DNA of 64,000 nucleotides from UBA12481 sp942493265 (GCA_942493265.1 OW818688.1:3038001-3102000); one strand, 5' to 3'; shown: positions 44,585-53,847, counted from the first letter of the stretch. The notes: generated from the sequence alone by a model not told the origin. Numbers and translations: made by a program.

Positions 44585-46303
44585 ATGGCAAATTTTTATA
44601 CCGATAACCAGGATTTGCAATTCCAGCTTTCTCATCCATTGATGAAGAAGATTGTGGCTCTAAAAGAATATGGGTTTGCTGACAAGGATAAATTCGATTA
44701 TGCCCCTCTGGATTATGAGGATGCAGCCGATACTTATCATAAAGTTCTCGAAATTATTGGCGGAATCTGTGAAACCACCATCGCACCAAACGCTGAATCC
44801 GTTGATCATGACGGACCCCAGTTGATCAATAATTCAGTTCATTATGCCAGAGGTACCCAGGAAAATCTGGACATGCTGAATCAGGCGGGTCTCATAGGAA
44901 TGTCGCTGCCAAGAAAATATGGTGGTCTGAATTTTCCAGTAACACCATATGTTATTGCAGCAGAGCTTGTTTCAAGGGCAGATGCCGGGTTTGCCAATAT
45001 CTGGGGACTTCAGGATTGTGCAGAAACCATTCATGAATTTGGATCAGATGCGGTTAAAGATGAATTTCTGCCCAGATTCCAGTATGGAGCAACAGCTGCC
45101 ATGGACCTGACTGAACCGGATGCCGGTTCCGACCTGCAGTCCGTGCAGCTCAAGGCCCATTTTGATCAGGACCGCGACCTGTGGATACTGAATGGTGTAA
45201 AGAGGTTTATCACCAACGGCGACGCTGAAGTATCATTGGTACTTGCCCGTTCAGAAGAAGGTACGTCCGACGGACGTGGATTGTCGCTGTTTGTATTTGA
45301 CCGTAAAGACGGCGGACTGATTGTCCGGCGGATTGAAAACAAACTTGGTATTAAAGGCTCACCTACCTGTGAGCTGGTATTTAAGGATGCTCCGGCCAGA
45401 CTGGTTGGTGAGCGGCGCATGGGGCTGATCAAATATGTTATGGCCCTGATGAATTCAGCCAGGCTGGGAATCGGAGCGCAATCAGTAGGGATATCTGAGG
45501 CAGCTTACCGTGAAGCCGTGAAATATGCAATGGAGCGGGAACAATTCGGAAAACCCATCGTCCAATTTCCGGCAATATATGAATTGCTTACGGTGATGAA
45601 GGTTAAACTTCAGGCAAGCCGTTCGCTGTTGTATGAAACGGCGCGTTTTGTTGATGTTTACAAAGCATACGCAAACCATAGCGAACATCGTAAGCTCGAG
45701 AAAGAAGAGCGCGATGAAATGAAGTATTATCAGCGGCTGGCAGATGTATTTACGCCCTTAATCAAGCTGATGTCGAGTGAATATTGCAATCAGATTGCCT
45801 ATGATGCCATCCAGATCCACGGTGGTACCGGATTTATGAAAGATTTTCCGGTGGAGCGACTTTATCGTGACGCCCGTATAACATCTATATACGAAGGAAC
45901 CAGTCAGCTGCAGGTGGTAGCTGCAATCCGCGGGGTGACAACCGGTGTATACCTTTCGAAAATCAGGGAATACGAAAATGCTAAAGTGAGTCCGGACCAG
46001 GAGCTTCTTCGTAAGCGGCTGATTGAGATGACTGCAGAATATGAACAGGCCATTAAGAAAGCCCAGAAAGCCGAAGATGGAGAATACCTTGATTTTCATG
46101 CCCGCAGGCTGGTTGAAATGGCCGGACATATCATTATGGGTTATTTGCTGCTTCTGGATAGTGAGAGGGATCCGGTTTTCAGGGATTCAGCCAGAATATT
46201 CATTCAGCGTGCCCAGTCGTGGAACCGGGAAAGAATGCTGTTTATTCACCAGTTTGAGCCGGGTGACCTGGGTTTATATAAAATGGATGTGATGAAATTA
46301 TAA
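44585..46303 (+). CDS. Acyl-CoA dehydrogenase
   Basis: 572 residues: a usual acyl-CoA dehydrogenase core (about 60-460) plus a C-terminal extension of about 110 residues (EQAIKKAQKAEDGEYLDFHARRL). FAD/substrate motifs include MDLTEPDAGSDLQSV, KRFITNGDAEVSLVLARS and REQFGKP. The catalytic base is Glu437 in IYEGTSQLQ, and IQIHGGTGFMKDFPVERLYRDARI precedes it. With EtfAB directly upstream it probably oxidises or reduces a short-chain acyl-CoA such as butyryl-CoA and may pass electrons to ferredoxin by bifurcation; that step is inference. Confidence 0.9.
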   Translation: MANFYTDNQDLQFQLSHPLMKKIVALKEYGFADKDKFDYAPLDYEDAADTYHKVLEIIGGICETTIAPNAESVDHDGPQLINNSVHYARGTQENLDMLNQAGLIGMSLPRKYGGLNFPVTPYVIAAELVSRADAGFANIWGLQDCAETIHEFGSDAVKDEFLPRFQYGATAAMDLTEPDAGSDLQSVQLKAHFDQDRDLWILNGVKRFITNGDAEVSLVLARSEEGTSDGRGLSLFVFDRKDGGLIVRRIENKLGIKGSPTCELVFKDAPARLVGERRMGLIKYVMALMNSARLGIGAQSVGISEAAYREAVKYAMEREQFGKPIVQFPAIYELLTVMKVKLQASRSLLYETARFVDVYKAYANHSEHRKLEKEERDEMKYYQRLADVFTPLIKLMSSEYCNQIAYDAIQIHGGTGFMKDFPVERLYRDARITSIYEGTSQLQVVAAIRGVTTGVYLSKIREYENAKVSPDQELLRKRLIEMTAEYEQAIKKAQKAEDGEYLDFHARRLVEMAGHIIMGYLLLLDSERDPVFRDSARIFIQRAQSWNRERMLFIHQFEPGDLGLYKMDVMKL

Positions 46304-46307
46304 TACC

Positions 46308-47099
46308 ATGTCTTATCGGATTGGTTTTATCGGAGCGGGCAGGGTAGCCTGGCATTTGGCCCCTGCGCTGAAAAAATCCGGACACCGGATTCTTCAGGTA
46401 ATCAGTAAATCAGCCTTATCAGCACAAAAACTTGGCGATCGTGTAGGATGTGAACATACCGATAAGATCACCCATCTGGATCGGGATATTCAGATTTTAT
46501 TTCTGACGGTTGCAGATCATGCACTGGTTGAGTTGATCAATGATATCAGTGATTACCGGGGTATTGTAGTGCACACCAGCGGGACCTTCTCGTCGATGCG
46601 GTTTGCATGCCAGAAATACAAATACGGGGGAATGTATCCCCTTCAGACCTTTAGTATCGGCCGCCCGCTTGACTTGTCGAATGTACCGGTTTTCATCGAG
46701 GGATGTGAACCTGCCGTAACCGAAATCCTGGTTGGCTTAGCATCCGGGTTTTCAAGTCAGGTACATCTGGTCGGCCATGAGGAACGCAGGTGGATGCATC
46801 TGGCTGCCGTTTGGTCGAATAATTTCACCAATCATATGATGGCGAATGCATATGGTATCATGAACGACCATGCACTACCGGTATCATGGCTGGAACCGCT
46901 GATACGCGAAACTTTCGCCAAAGCGATTGAGGCGGGGCCTTTAAAGGCCCAAACGGGACCTGCTGTACGACATGATCAGCAGACCATAAAAAAACATGTC
47001 GATCTGTTATCTTACTCCCAGGAATTGCAGGTGTTGTACAAGCGCATCACAGATTCCATCCAGAGTGTTCATACTGCTCCAAAAAGCGACAACCCATGA
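46308..47099 (+). CDS. Rossmann-fold protein with DUF2520 domain
   Basis: 263 residues. N-terminal NAD(P)-binding fold GFIGAGRVAWHLAPAL (about 5-20) and C-terminal DUF2520 helical domain (RRWMHLAAVWSNNFTNHM, QTGPAVRHDQQTIKKHVDLL). Related in layout to pyrroline-5-carboxylate reductase or ketopantoate reductase-like proteins but of unknown substrate. Its stop overlaps the next start (ATGA). Confidence 0.88.
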   Translation: MSYRIGFIGAGRVAWHLAPALKKSGHRILQVISKSALSAQKLGDRVGCEHTDKITHLDRDIQILFLTVADHALVELINDISDYRGIVVHTSGTFSSMRFACQKYKYGGMYPLQTFSIGRPLDLSNVPVFIEGCEPAVTEILVGLASGFSSQVHLVGHEERRWMHLAAVWSNNFTNHMMANAYGIMNDHALPVSWLEPLIRETFAKAIEAGPLKAQTGPAVRHDQQTIKKHVDLLSYSQELQVLYKRITDSIQSVHTAPKSDNP

Positions 47100-47599
47100 G
47101 TTTCTTCAAAGAAGATCTAAGGAATATAAAGGCTTTCATATTTGATGTAGATGGGGTGATCTCCGCAAATCAGGTGGTGCTCCATGCTTCGGGAGATATG
47201 ATGCGCACGGTTAATACACGTGATGGCTTTGCGATTAAAACAGCAATAGAAGCAGGATTTAAAGTAGGAATCATCACCGGAGCCCGGTCTGAATCTTTAA
47301 AGGGCCGGTTTAAGGACCTCGGTACTGAGGATGTTTTTCTGGGATCAACTACAAAAACAGTAGATCTTCAAATGTTTGTGGAAAAATACCATCTTCAGTT
47401 GAGCCAGATTCTCTATATGGGAGATGATATTCCTGATCTGGAAGCCATGAAGGCAGTTGGCATGCCTACCTGCCCGAATGATGCTACCAATGAGGTTCAG
47501 TCAGTTTCCAGATATATTTCAAATTACGCCGGAGGCCATGGCTGTGTGAGGGATGTAATTGAGCAGGTATTGCGTACCCAGGGTTACTGGAACTATTAG
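47096..47599 (+). CDS. KdsC-like HAD phosphatase
   Basis: 167 residues, HAD subfamily IIIA without cap. Asp17 and Asp19 in FDVDGVISA are nucleophile and acid/base; GIITGARSESLKGRF gives motif II, Lys follows, and MGDDIPDLEAMKAVG is motif IV. KdsC hydrolyses 3-deoxy-D-manno-octulosonate 8-phosphate in LPS core synthesis; other sugar-acid phosphates are possible. The partner kdsA/kdsB genes are not seen. Confidence 0.85.
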   Translation: MSFFKEDLRNIKAFIFDVDGVISANQVVLHASGDMMRTVNTRDGFAIKTAIEAGFKVGIITGARSESLKGRFKDLGTEDVFLGSTTKTVDLQMFVEKYHLQLSQILYMGDDIPDLEAMKAVGMPTCPNDATNEVQSVSRYISNYAGGHGCVRDVIEQVLRTQGYWNY

Positions 47600-47611
47600 A
47601 AAGATATTTTT

Positions 47612-48574
47612 ATGAGCGTAACAGGAGCGATCAGGATTTTCAGGCTTCCAAATCTATTGATGGTTGCCACCACCATGTACCTGATGCGCTGGTCTATCAT
47701 CAATCCCCTGCTCGGTGTTTACGGGATTGAATTGCAGGTTTCTGAAATAGCATTTCTCGGCTTGGTGATTTCAACGGTGTTAATCACTGCGGCCGGTTAT
47801 GTCATTAACGATTATCACGATGTCAGGGCAGATCAGATCAATAAGCCTGAAAAGGTAGTCGTTGACTTCCATGTCAGCAGAAGGTTTGCACTTTTCCTGC
47901 ACCTGGCATTGAATTTTGCAGGGGTCACCCTGGGGATAGTTTTCTCTTTATTATATCACGTGCCATGGATGATCCTGATTTTTGCCGGAGTACCCTTGCT
48001 GCTCTGGTACTATTCCATCAGGCTTAAACATATATTATTGGCAGGGAACCTGGCCGTGTCCATTCTAACCGCCACTGTGCCGCTGCTGGTTATCCTTTTT
48101 GAATATCCCCTGCTGGCAAGAAATTTTCGTTCCAATGCTGAGTTTTTCCCCAATGGATTGGTTGCCATTTTGATATGGGTTGGTGCGTTTGCCTTTTTTG
48201 CTTTCATGACCAATCTTATCCGGGAAATAATAAAAGATGCCCAGGATGTTGAAGGCGACAAGGAGCTGGACAGTCGTACCCTCCCGATATCATTTGGCCT
48301 GAAAAAGACGAAAGTGATCATCATCGGCCTTACTGTTTTTACTGTTTTCATTCTTGGGTATTTTTTTCTGACCTATCTGAAAGACTGGATAAGTTTGGGC
48401 TACTATATTCTGGCTCTCTTTCTCCCATTCGTCTATCTTGTTATCAGGACCATTAAATCTTCCGATACCCAGGATTTCAACTTCCTTAGCCAGTGGGTTA
48501 AGGTGATCATGCTGCTTGGACTTTTATATGCACCGGTGGTTCATTGGCTTATCAGGAATTTTCTTACCCGATGA
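47612..48574 (+). CDS. UbiA-superfamily prenyltransferase
   Basis: 320 residues, about nine transmembrane helices. The two Asp-rich motifs are NDYHDVRADQINKPEK (about 72-87) and DAQDVEGDKELDSRTLP (about 212-228), which bind the prenyl diphosphate through Mg. Bacteroidota members of this group are often named geranylgeranylglycerol-phosphate geranylgeranyltransferase by likeness to the archaeal lipid enzyme. The true acceptor is not known; menaquinone precursors are another option. Confidence 0.82.
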   Translation: MSVTGAIRIFRLPNLLMVATTMYLMRWSIINPLLGVYGIELQVSEIAFLGLVISTVLITAAGYVINDYHDVRADQINKPEKVVVDFHVSRRFALFLHLALNFAGVTLGIVFSLLYHVPWMILIFAGVPLLLWYYSIRLKHILLAGNLAVSILTATVPLLVILFEYPLLARNFRSNAEFFPNGLVAILIWVGAFAFFAFMTNLIREIIKDAQDVEGDKELDSRTLPISFGLKKTKVIIIGLTVFTVFILGYFFLTYLKDWISLGYYILALFLPFVYLVIRTIKSSDTQDFNFLSQWVKVIMLLGLLYAPVVHWLIRNFLTR

Positions 48575-49188
48575 AAAAATTCACCGATTTTCTGCAGGAT
48601 TACCGCATATTTCTGGCTTCACGCTCTCCCAGAAGACATTCATTATTAACGCAATGCGGTATTCCATTTAAAGTATGGCTTAAAGATGAGGTGGCAGAAG
48701 ATTTTCCATCCGGTATGAGCCCGTCTGAGGTAGCAATATATCTTTCGAAGCTGAAAGCCCGGGTATACCGGGATGAGTTAGGGCCCAATGATATACTGCT
48801 CACAGCCGATACCATAGTTGTTCTGGACAGCAGAATTCTGGGAAAGCCAACCGATCGGAAAGATGCCATCAATATGCTGAGTGAGTTATCGGGGCGTCCG
48901 CATGAGGTTATCACCGGTGTGTGTTTGACATCCGGAGAGAAAGAATCTGTTTTCACCGCCAGCACAATTGTATGGTTTGATCATCTGGACCCATCTGAGA
49001 TAGAAGAATATATTGATGAATACAGTCCTTATGACAAAGCAGGTTCCTATGGCATTCAGGAGTGGATCGGATACATGGGGATTCATCGGATTGAGGGCTC
49101 CTTCTTCAATGTAATGGGACTGCCGATACAGCAGCTCTATAAAGAGCTTCAGTATTTTACCGGATATAAAACAAAATCACATCAATAA
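48571..49188 (+). CDS. maf: Maf family nucleotide pyrophosphatase
   Basis: 205 residues from the ATG at 48571, chosen because it overlaps the previous stop as ATGA and begins before the motif LASRSPRRHSLL. Further motifs: LTADTIVVLDSRILGKP and SPYDKAGSYGIQEW. Maf proteins hydrolyse non-canonical or canonical nucleoside triphosphates. The window's order prenyltransferase-Maf is compact and likely one transcript. Confidence 0.92.
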   Translation: MKKFTDFLQDYRIFLASRSPRRHSLLTQCGIPFKVWLKDEVAEDFPSGMSPSEVAIYLSKLKARVYRDELGPNDILLTADTIVVLDSRILGKPTDRKDAINMLSELSGRPHEVITGVCLTSGEKESVFTASTIVWFDHLDPSEIEEYIDEYSPYDKAGSYGIQEWIGYMGIHRIEGSFFNVMGLPIQQLYKELQYFTGYKTKSHQ

Positions 49189-49195
49189 AACCAAG

Positions 49196-51349
49196 ATGAA
49201 AAAGCTATCGTTTGTAATAGTCATCCTGCTGCTAACAGGATCTGTACTGCGGTCAGAGGAGGGTATGTGGATTCCTTTGTTGCTGAAAAAGTACAAAATT
49301 GAGGATATGCAGCGTGCAGGATTTAAGCTGTCTGCAGAAGATGTTTATTCGGTTAATCAGGCATGTTTAAAGGATGCCATCGTTATTTTCGGCGGCGGAT
49401 GTACCGGGGAACTGATATCCGGAGAGGGACTGCTGATCACCAATCACCATTGCGGTTATGGTAATATTCAGCGCCACAGCACCGTTGAGCATGATTATCT
49501 TACAGATGGTTTCTGGGCGATGTCGAGGGGCGAAGAATTGCCAAACCCCGGGTTGAGTGTTACTTTCCTGATCCGGATGGAAGATGTTACGGAATCCGCT
49601 CTGAAGGATGTTACTGAAGCGATGAAATCAACTGACAGGGAAAAAGCGATACAGAAGAATATTAAGAAAATTCAGGACGATGCCGTCAAGGGATCCGGAT
49701 TTACAGCCAGGGTATCGGCTTTTTTCGGTGGTAACCAATATTTTCTTTTCGTTTATGAGGCCTATCAGGATGTACGTTTGGTTGGAGCTCCGCCAAGCGC
49801 AATAGGCAAATTCGGAGGCGAAACCGATAACTGGATCTGGCCACGGCACACCGGCGACTTTTCCTTATTCAGGATTTATGCCGGTCCCGATAACCGTCCG
49901 GCTCCGTATTCAGTAAACAATGTTCCCTATAAGCCCAGGAAATTCTTTCCTATAAGCCTTAAAGGGGTTGAAAAGGGCGATTTTACAATGGTTTTCGGTT
50001 ATCCGGGACGGACCACCGAATATATACCGTCGTTTGTTATCGGAAATCAGGTCAATTATACCATTCCGGCCTCAGTTGATCTCAGAACAAAACGGTTGGA
50101 CATCATTATGGCAGCGATGGAATCCAGTCCGAAAATCAGGATTCAGTATTCAGCAAAAAAATCGGGTATCGCCAATTCCTGGAAGAAAAACCAAGGTATT
50201 TTACTGGGATTGAAGAAGGTTGGAGCCATTGACCGGAAACGCGAATTTGAGAAGGGGTTTCAGACCTGGGCAGAATCAAATACTGAGCTGAATGCGAAGT
50301 ATGGTTATATATTGAGTCAGTATAATGATATTGTTACGAAACAGGCACCATATGAACTCGCCCTTACCTATTTGCGGGAAGCCGGTGAGGCAGCTGAGAT
50401 TATCGGTTTTGCCGGGCGGTTTTCGGCACTTATCGATGTGGCGGCAAAAGGTGATACTGCAGAAACAAATAAACTTGCAGAACGGATTAAAGGTGGGGTA
50501 GGGTCGTATTTCAAGGATTATGATGCTCCAACCGATCAAAAATTACTGGCAGTCATGATGGAAGCATATGCCAGGGGTATTAATCCGGATTTCCAACCGT
50601 CACTGTTAAAACAAGTCCGGATTGATTACAAAAATGACTTTAGTAAATTCGCAAAATCAGTATTTGACAAATCTATACTGGATAATGAATTGGAACTGAC
50701 CCAGCTGTTGACAAAGTTCAACTCGAAATCAGCCAGGAAACTTTCAACCGATCCGGCAATAATGATGTACCGGAGCATGCAGGTATTGCTTAATGATCTG
50801 ATTAACCCGGGTTTGGCAAAAGGGCAGGATCTTTTGCCCGAACTTCAACGGAAATATATGAAGGCACAAATGGAGATGCAGCCTGAAAAACTCTTCTATC
50901 CGGATGCCAACTCTACACTTAGGATTACCTACGGAAAGGTTGATGATTTCACTCCTGCTGATGGGATTCAATATAAGCCGGTCACCACGCTGGATGGCAT
51001 CATTGAGAAGGATAATCCGGATGTATACGATTACCGGGTACCTGAGAAACTCAAATCGCTCTATCAATCAAAGGATTATGGTCAGTATGTTTACAATAAC
51101 ACGGTGCCTGTATGTTTCATAGCATCCAATCACACTTCAGGTGGAAACTCGGGCAGTCCTGTGTTAAATGCTGAAGGTCAGCTAATTGGAATAAATTTCG
51201 ACAGGAACTGGGAAGGTACTATGAGTGATATTATGTATGATCCGGATTTATGCCGCAATATCAGCCTTGATATAAGATATGCTCTGTTCATTATCGATAA
51301 GTTTGCCGGAGCCACACATCTGATTAAAGAAATGCAGATTGTGCGATGA
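49196..51349 (+). CDS. S46 family dipeptidyl-peptidase (DPP11-like)
   Basis: 717 residues with a signal peptide (about 1-20). The S46 catalytic residues are visible: His85 in TNHHCGYG, and Ser652 in GGNSGSPVLNAEGQ. The residue 18 after the Ser is Arg670 (FDRNWEGTMSDI); in this family Arg at that site reads acidic P1 residues (DPP11) and Gly reads hydrophobic ones (DPP7). So it should release Asp/Glu dipeptides from peptides in the periplasm. Typical of amino-acid-fermenting Bacteroidota. A small hairpin terminator follows. Confidence 0.92.
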   Translation: MKKLSFVIVILLLTGSVLRSEEGMWIPLLLKKYKIEDMQRAGFKLSAEDVYSVNQACLKDAIVIFGGGCTGELISGEGLLITNHHCGYGNIQRHSTVEHDYLTDGFWAMSRGEELPNPGLSVTFLIRMEDVTESALKDVTEAMKSTDREKAIQKNIKKIQDDAVKGSGFTARVSAFFGGNQYFLFVYEAYQDVRLVGAPPSAIGKFGGETDNWIWPRHTGDFSLFRIYAGPDNRPAPYSVNNVPYKPRKFFPISLKGVEKGDFTMVFGYPGRTTEYIPSFVIGNQVNYTIPASVDLRTKRLDIIMAAMESSPKIRIQYSAKKSGIANSWKKNQGILLGLKKVGAIDRKREFEKGFQTWAESNTELNAKYGYILSQYNDIVTKQAPYELALTYLREAGEAAEIIGFAGRFSALIDVAAKGDTAETNKLAERIKGGVGSYFKDYDAPTDQKLLAVMMEAYARGINPDFQPSLLKQVRIDYKNDFSKFAKSVFDKSILDNELELTQLLTKFNSKSARKLSTDPAIMMYRSMQVLLNDLINPGLAKGQDLLPELQRKYMKAQMEMQPEKLFYPDANSTLRITYGKVDDFTPADGIQYKPVTTLDGIIEKDNPDVYDYRVPEKLKSLYQSKDYGQYVYNNTVPVCFIASNHTSGGNSGSPVLNAEGQLIGINFDRNWEGTMSDIMYDPDLCRNISLDIRYALFIIDKFAGATHLIKEMQIVR

Positions 51350-51371
51350 ATTGCTGAATACAGAGGACAGC

Positions 51372-51397
51372 AAGGGGATGGTTCAGGCCATCCTTTT
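51372..51397 (+). terminator. Probable terminator after the S46 peptidase gene
   Basis: AAGGGGATGG (51372-51381), loop TTCAGG, CCATCCTTTT (51388-51397): a 10-bp stem with two G-T pairs whose 3' arm ends in TTTT. T-tract short, so efficiency is uncertain. Confidence 0.5.
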
Positions 51398-51449
51398 GTT
51401 TGATATTCACATCCGTTCATCAAATATTTTATATTATTCATCCGTAAAA

Positions 51450-51480
51450 TTTGTTTATTAACAATATATGTTTACTTTTG
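51450..51480 (+). promoter_or_regulatory. Promoter of the histidine kinase gene
   Basis: TTTG at 51450-51453 and TACTTTTG at 51473-51480 with a 19-bp spacer, an exact -33/-7 match. Two palindromes overlap its ends (see next entry). The kinase start is at 51591, leaving a leader of about 100 nt. Confidence 0.7.
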
Positions 51481-51520
51481 TTAACAACTTAGTGTGAATT
51501 GTGGAATTGACAATTGTTAA
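51451..51520 (+). promoter_or_regulatory. Three AACAA/TTGTT palindromes around the kinase promoter (possible operators)
   Basis: TTGTTTATTAACAA at 51451-51464 (overlaps -33), TTGTTAACAA at 51478-51487 (overlaps the -7 end and start site) and TTGACAATTGTTAA at 51507-51520 (one mismatch). Such phased sites on a promoter suggest binding of a dimeric repressor or a CRP/FNR-type activator. Confidence 0.5.
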
Positions 51521-51590
51521 TACCGTAATCATTCAAAGGTGGACCTATGTTAATAAATTGTTTTTCAGGTAACGGCACACGGCTGAAATA

Positions 51591-53693
51591 ATGAAAGGTT
51601 TTCAAAGGGGAAAGAACTGGTTGCGTTTAAATATTGAGCGTATTCCGGTTGAACACAGGGAATTGTTTTTACGGGAAACAGGGAATGAAAACCTGCTCCG
51701 TCTCCGCCTGCTATGCTTAACCCTAATCGGTTTTTCGGTACTGTTTTTTTTAAAGCCGGACTTCTTTATTACGGGATCAACCAATCTTTCGCTGTCACCT
51801 GTTTTAATTAATATACTCTTCAGCGGTACTTCGATAATTATTTTAGCAGGCTCTCAACTGATCCTTTCCAAATTTGCGAGCTGCCCTGTCTGGTTAGTTC
51901 GGTTGCCGGTGATTCTTCTCTCTGTTTGCCTGCTATGGTGGGGAAGCTATACAGGCAGTCAGGATCCTTTCGGGATGGGCGTCACTTCCTATTTTATGAT
52001 TTGCCTGTTCATAATTTTCTCCATATTCATATTGTCAATAAGTGAAACCCTCGGAATCCTTCTCAATGGTTTACTCTCATTATATTGGTTTCAATTCGCC
52101 ACAGCGGATGCCGCCACTTTAACAGCAGCATCTTTATCGGGGTTGTTTTTCCTGAGTGTTGCCTTTCTGATTTCCAGGGTTAATTACCGCAAGCGGCTCT
52201 CCACTTTCCTGAACTGGGAAAATATATCTTCCATGAACAGTACGCTGAAGTGGGAAATCAAGAACCATCAGCAAACGCTTCAGGAATTAGAGGCCATTAA
52301 GACGGACCTTGACCATCAGGTAGCAGAGAAGACCAGTTTTCTGCGTGACACCAACAAAAGACTTCAGGAGGAAATTGCTGAAAGAGGATATGCTGATAAA
52401 ACCAAAAGTGTTTTATACCGCATTTCTGGATTCGTCAACCAGAACACCAATTTGGCTGAGATCATCAAAAACATCCATGAACAATTACGTCAGATACTGG
52501 ATGTTACCAATTTGTTTGTGGGTACCTATGATTCCGACCGGCTTGATATTGAACCGGTATATCAGGAAAACAGTACCGAATCGTTTGAAAGGTTCCGGTT
52601 GGGCCGGACTTTGAGCTCTTATGTTATCCGTCACAAGAAGTCATTGCTGGTTAACAGGAAGGGCATCAGGGAACTGGTAGCTGCCGGAGAAGTTGAAATT
52701 GTGGGGGTTCCTGCCAATAGCTGGTTAGGGGTGCCATTGATGGTGGATGACCGGGTGGTTGGAATTGTGATCGTGCAGAGTTATAAATCCAATGTTGTAT
52801 ATGACCAGGCCGATCTTCAATTGCTGGAATATGTCAGTGAGCACCTTGCCCAGGCAATCGACCGCCATGAAGTTCAGTCTAAATTGATCAAGGCCAAGGA
52901 GCAGGCAGAAGAAAGCGACCGGTTGAAATCCGCCTTTCTTTCCAACCTGTCACATGAAATCCGGACTCCAATGAATGCGATCGTAGGTTTTACCGAAATG
53001 ATCGCCGAATCTGATACCACAGATATTCAGCGGCAGAAATATACCGCACGGGTTCTGGAAAGTGGTCACCGGCTGTTAAGCACCATGACCAAAATGATCG
53101 AACTGGCAAAACTTCAGGCTCACCAGATGCCTTTTGATATTCAGGATCTGAAAGTCGGACAGGTTTTTTCAATTTTAAAGGACGAAATCAATCCTTTGTT
53201 GTGCACGTCCGGGAAAACTGGTTTAGAAGTTCGTTTCGCAGGTGACTTAAAAAATGATTCCCTTTCATTTATGGCCGATCCGACCCGGTTTAAACAGCTT
53301 GTTCTCTGTTTGGTAGAGAATGCAGTAAAGTTTACCGATGAGGGATATATGGAAATTGGTTGCCGTAAATATGACCAGCGTCAATTGCTTTTTTGGGTGA
53401 AGGATACCGGGATCGGGATGAATAAAAGCGAGTTGGAGCATATTTTCGAATGGTTTATCAAAGGTCGACAGGCCAGTGAAGAGTTTTATCAGGGTACCGG
53501 ATTGGGATTAACCATTACCAAGCTTATCGTTGAATTAATGAATGGTCAGATATGGGCAGAATCTGAACCCGGAAAAGGCTCAACCTTCTACTTTACACTA
53601 CCTGCAGTGCTGCCTGATTCAATTGTAATGATACCTGAAAACAGGGATCAGCAGGATACTTTCGCACCCGAACATTCCGTTCACGCCGTATAA
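51591..53693 (+). CDS. Membrane GAF-domain sensor histidine kinase (orphan)
   Basis: 700 residues. About six transmembrane helices (40-200), a coiled coil (about 215-270), a GAF domain (about 290-440: SWLGVPLMVDDRVVGIVIVQS) and the kinase core. His455 in SNLSHEIRTPMNAIVGFTEM is the phosphorylation site; LVENAVKFTDEG (N box), VKDTGIGM (G1), FEWFIKGRQ (F) and GTGLGLTITKLI (G2) are complete. No receiver or response regulator gene is adjacent, so the output is unknown. It lies 154 bp upstream of hydrogenase operon 1 on the same strand. Confidence 0.92.
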   Translation: MKGFQRGKNWLRLNIERIPVEHRELFLRETGNENLLRLRLLCLTLIGFSVLFFLKPDFFITGSTNLSLSPVLINILFSGTSIIILAGSQLILSKFASCPVWLVRLPVILLSVCLLWWGSYTGSQDPFGMGVTSYFMICLFIIFSIFILSISETLGILLNGLLSLYWFQFATADAATLTAASLSGLFFLSVAFLISRVNYRKRLSTFLNWENISSMNSTLKWEIKNHQQTLQELEAIKTDLDHQVAEKTSFLRDTNKRLQEEIAERGYADKTKSVLYRISGFVNQNTNLAEIIKNIHEQLRQILDVTNLFVGTYDSDRLDIEPVYQENSTESFERFRLGRTLSSYVIRHKKSLLVNRKGIRELVAAGEVEIVGVPANSWLGVPLMVDDRVVGIVIVQSYKSNVVYDQADLQLLEYVSEHLAQAIDRHEVQSKLIKAKEQAEESDRLKSAFLSNLSHEIRTPMNAIVGFTEMIAESDTTDIQRQKYTARVLESGHRLLSTMTKMIELAKLQAHQMPFDIQDLKVGQVFSILKDEINPLLCTSGKTGLEVRFAGDLKNDSLSFMADPTRFKQLVLCLVENAVKFTDEGYMEIGCRKYDQRQLLFWVKDTGIGMNKSELEHIFEWFIKGRQASEEFYQGTGLGLTITKLIVELMNGQIWAESEPGKGSTFYFTLPAVLPDSIVMIPENRDQQDTFAPEHSVHAV

Positions 53694-53751
53694 ACCGGCT
53701 CAGAATTTCAGAATCTGATTTTTGTCATCCCTTTTACTAATAAACGTCATG

Positions 53752-53778
53752 TTTGCTGTTTTTTGTTTGTTATATTTT
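53752..53778 (+). promoter_or_regulatory. Possible promoter of hydrogenase operon 1
   Basis: TTTG at 53752-53755 and TATATTTT at 53771-53778 (one mismatch to TAnnTTTG), 15-bp spacer. The -7 element lies inside the Rex-like palindrome 53767-53784. Confidence 0.4.
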
Positions 53779-53784
53779 TAACAG
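53767..53784 (+). promoter_or_regulatory. Rex-like operator at hydrogenase operon 1
   Basis: TTGTTATATTTTTAACAG: half-sites TTGTTA and TAACAG six bases apart, one base short of a perfect 18-bp palindrome. Rex sites follow TTGTTAA-N4-TTAACAA. It overlaps the -7 element, a repressor position, 63 bp before the first gene. A closely similar site precedes operon 2. Confidence 0.6.
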
Positions 53785-53847
53785 ACCTAATAAGTGCCTG
53801 ATTATTATTAAGAATAACGAAAACATTGAATTAAAAGGAGAGCAAAA

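Noticed and set aside
53700..53723. Terminator after the histidine kinase gene
   Set aside because: The possible stem TCAGA/TCTGA is only 5 bp with a short T run; too weak to list.
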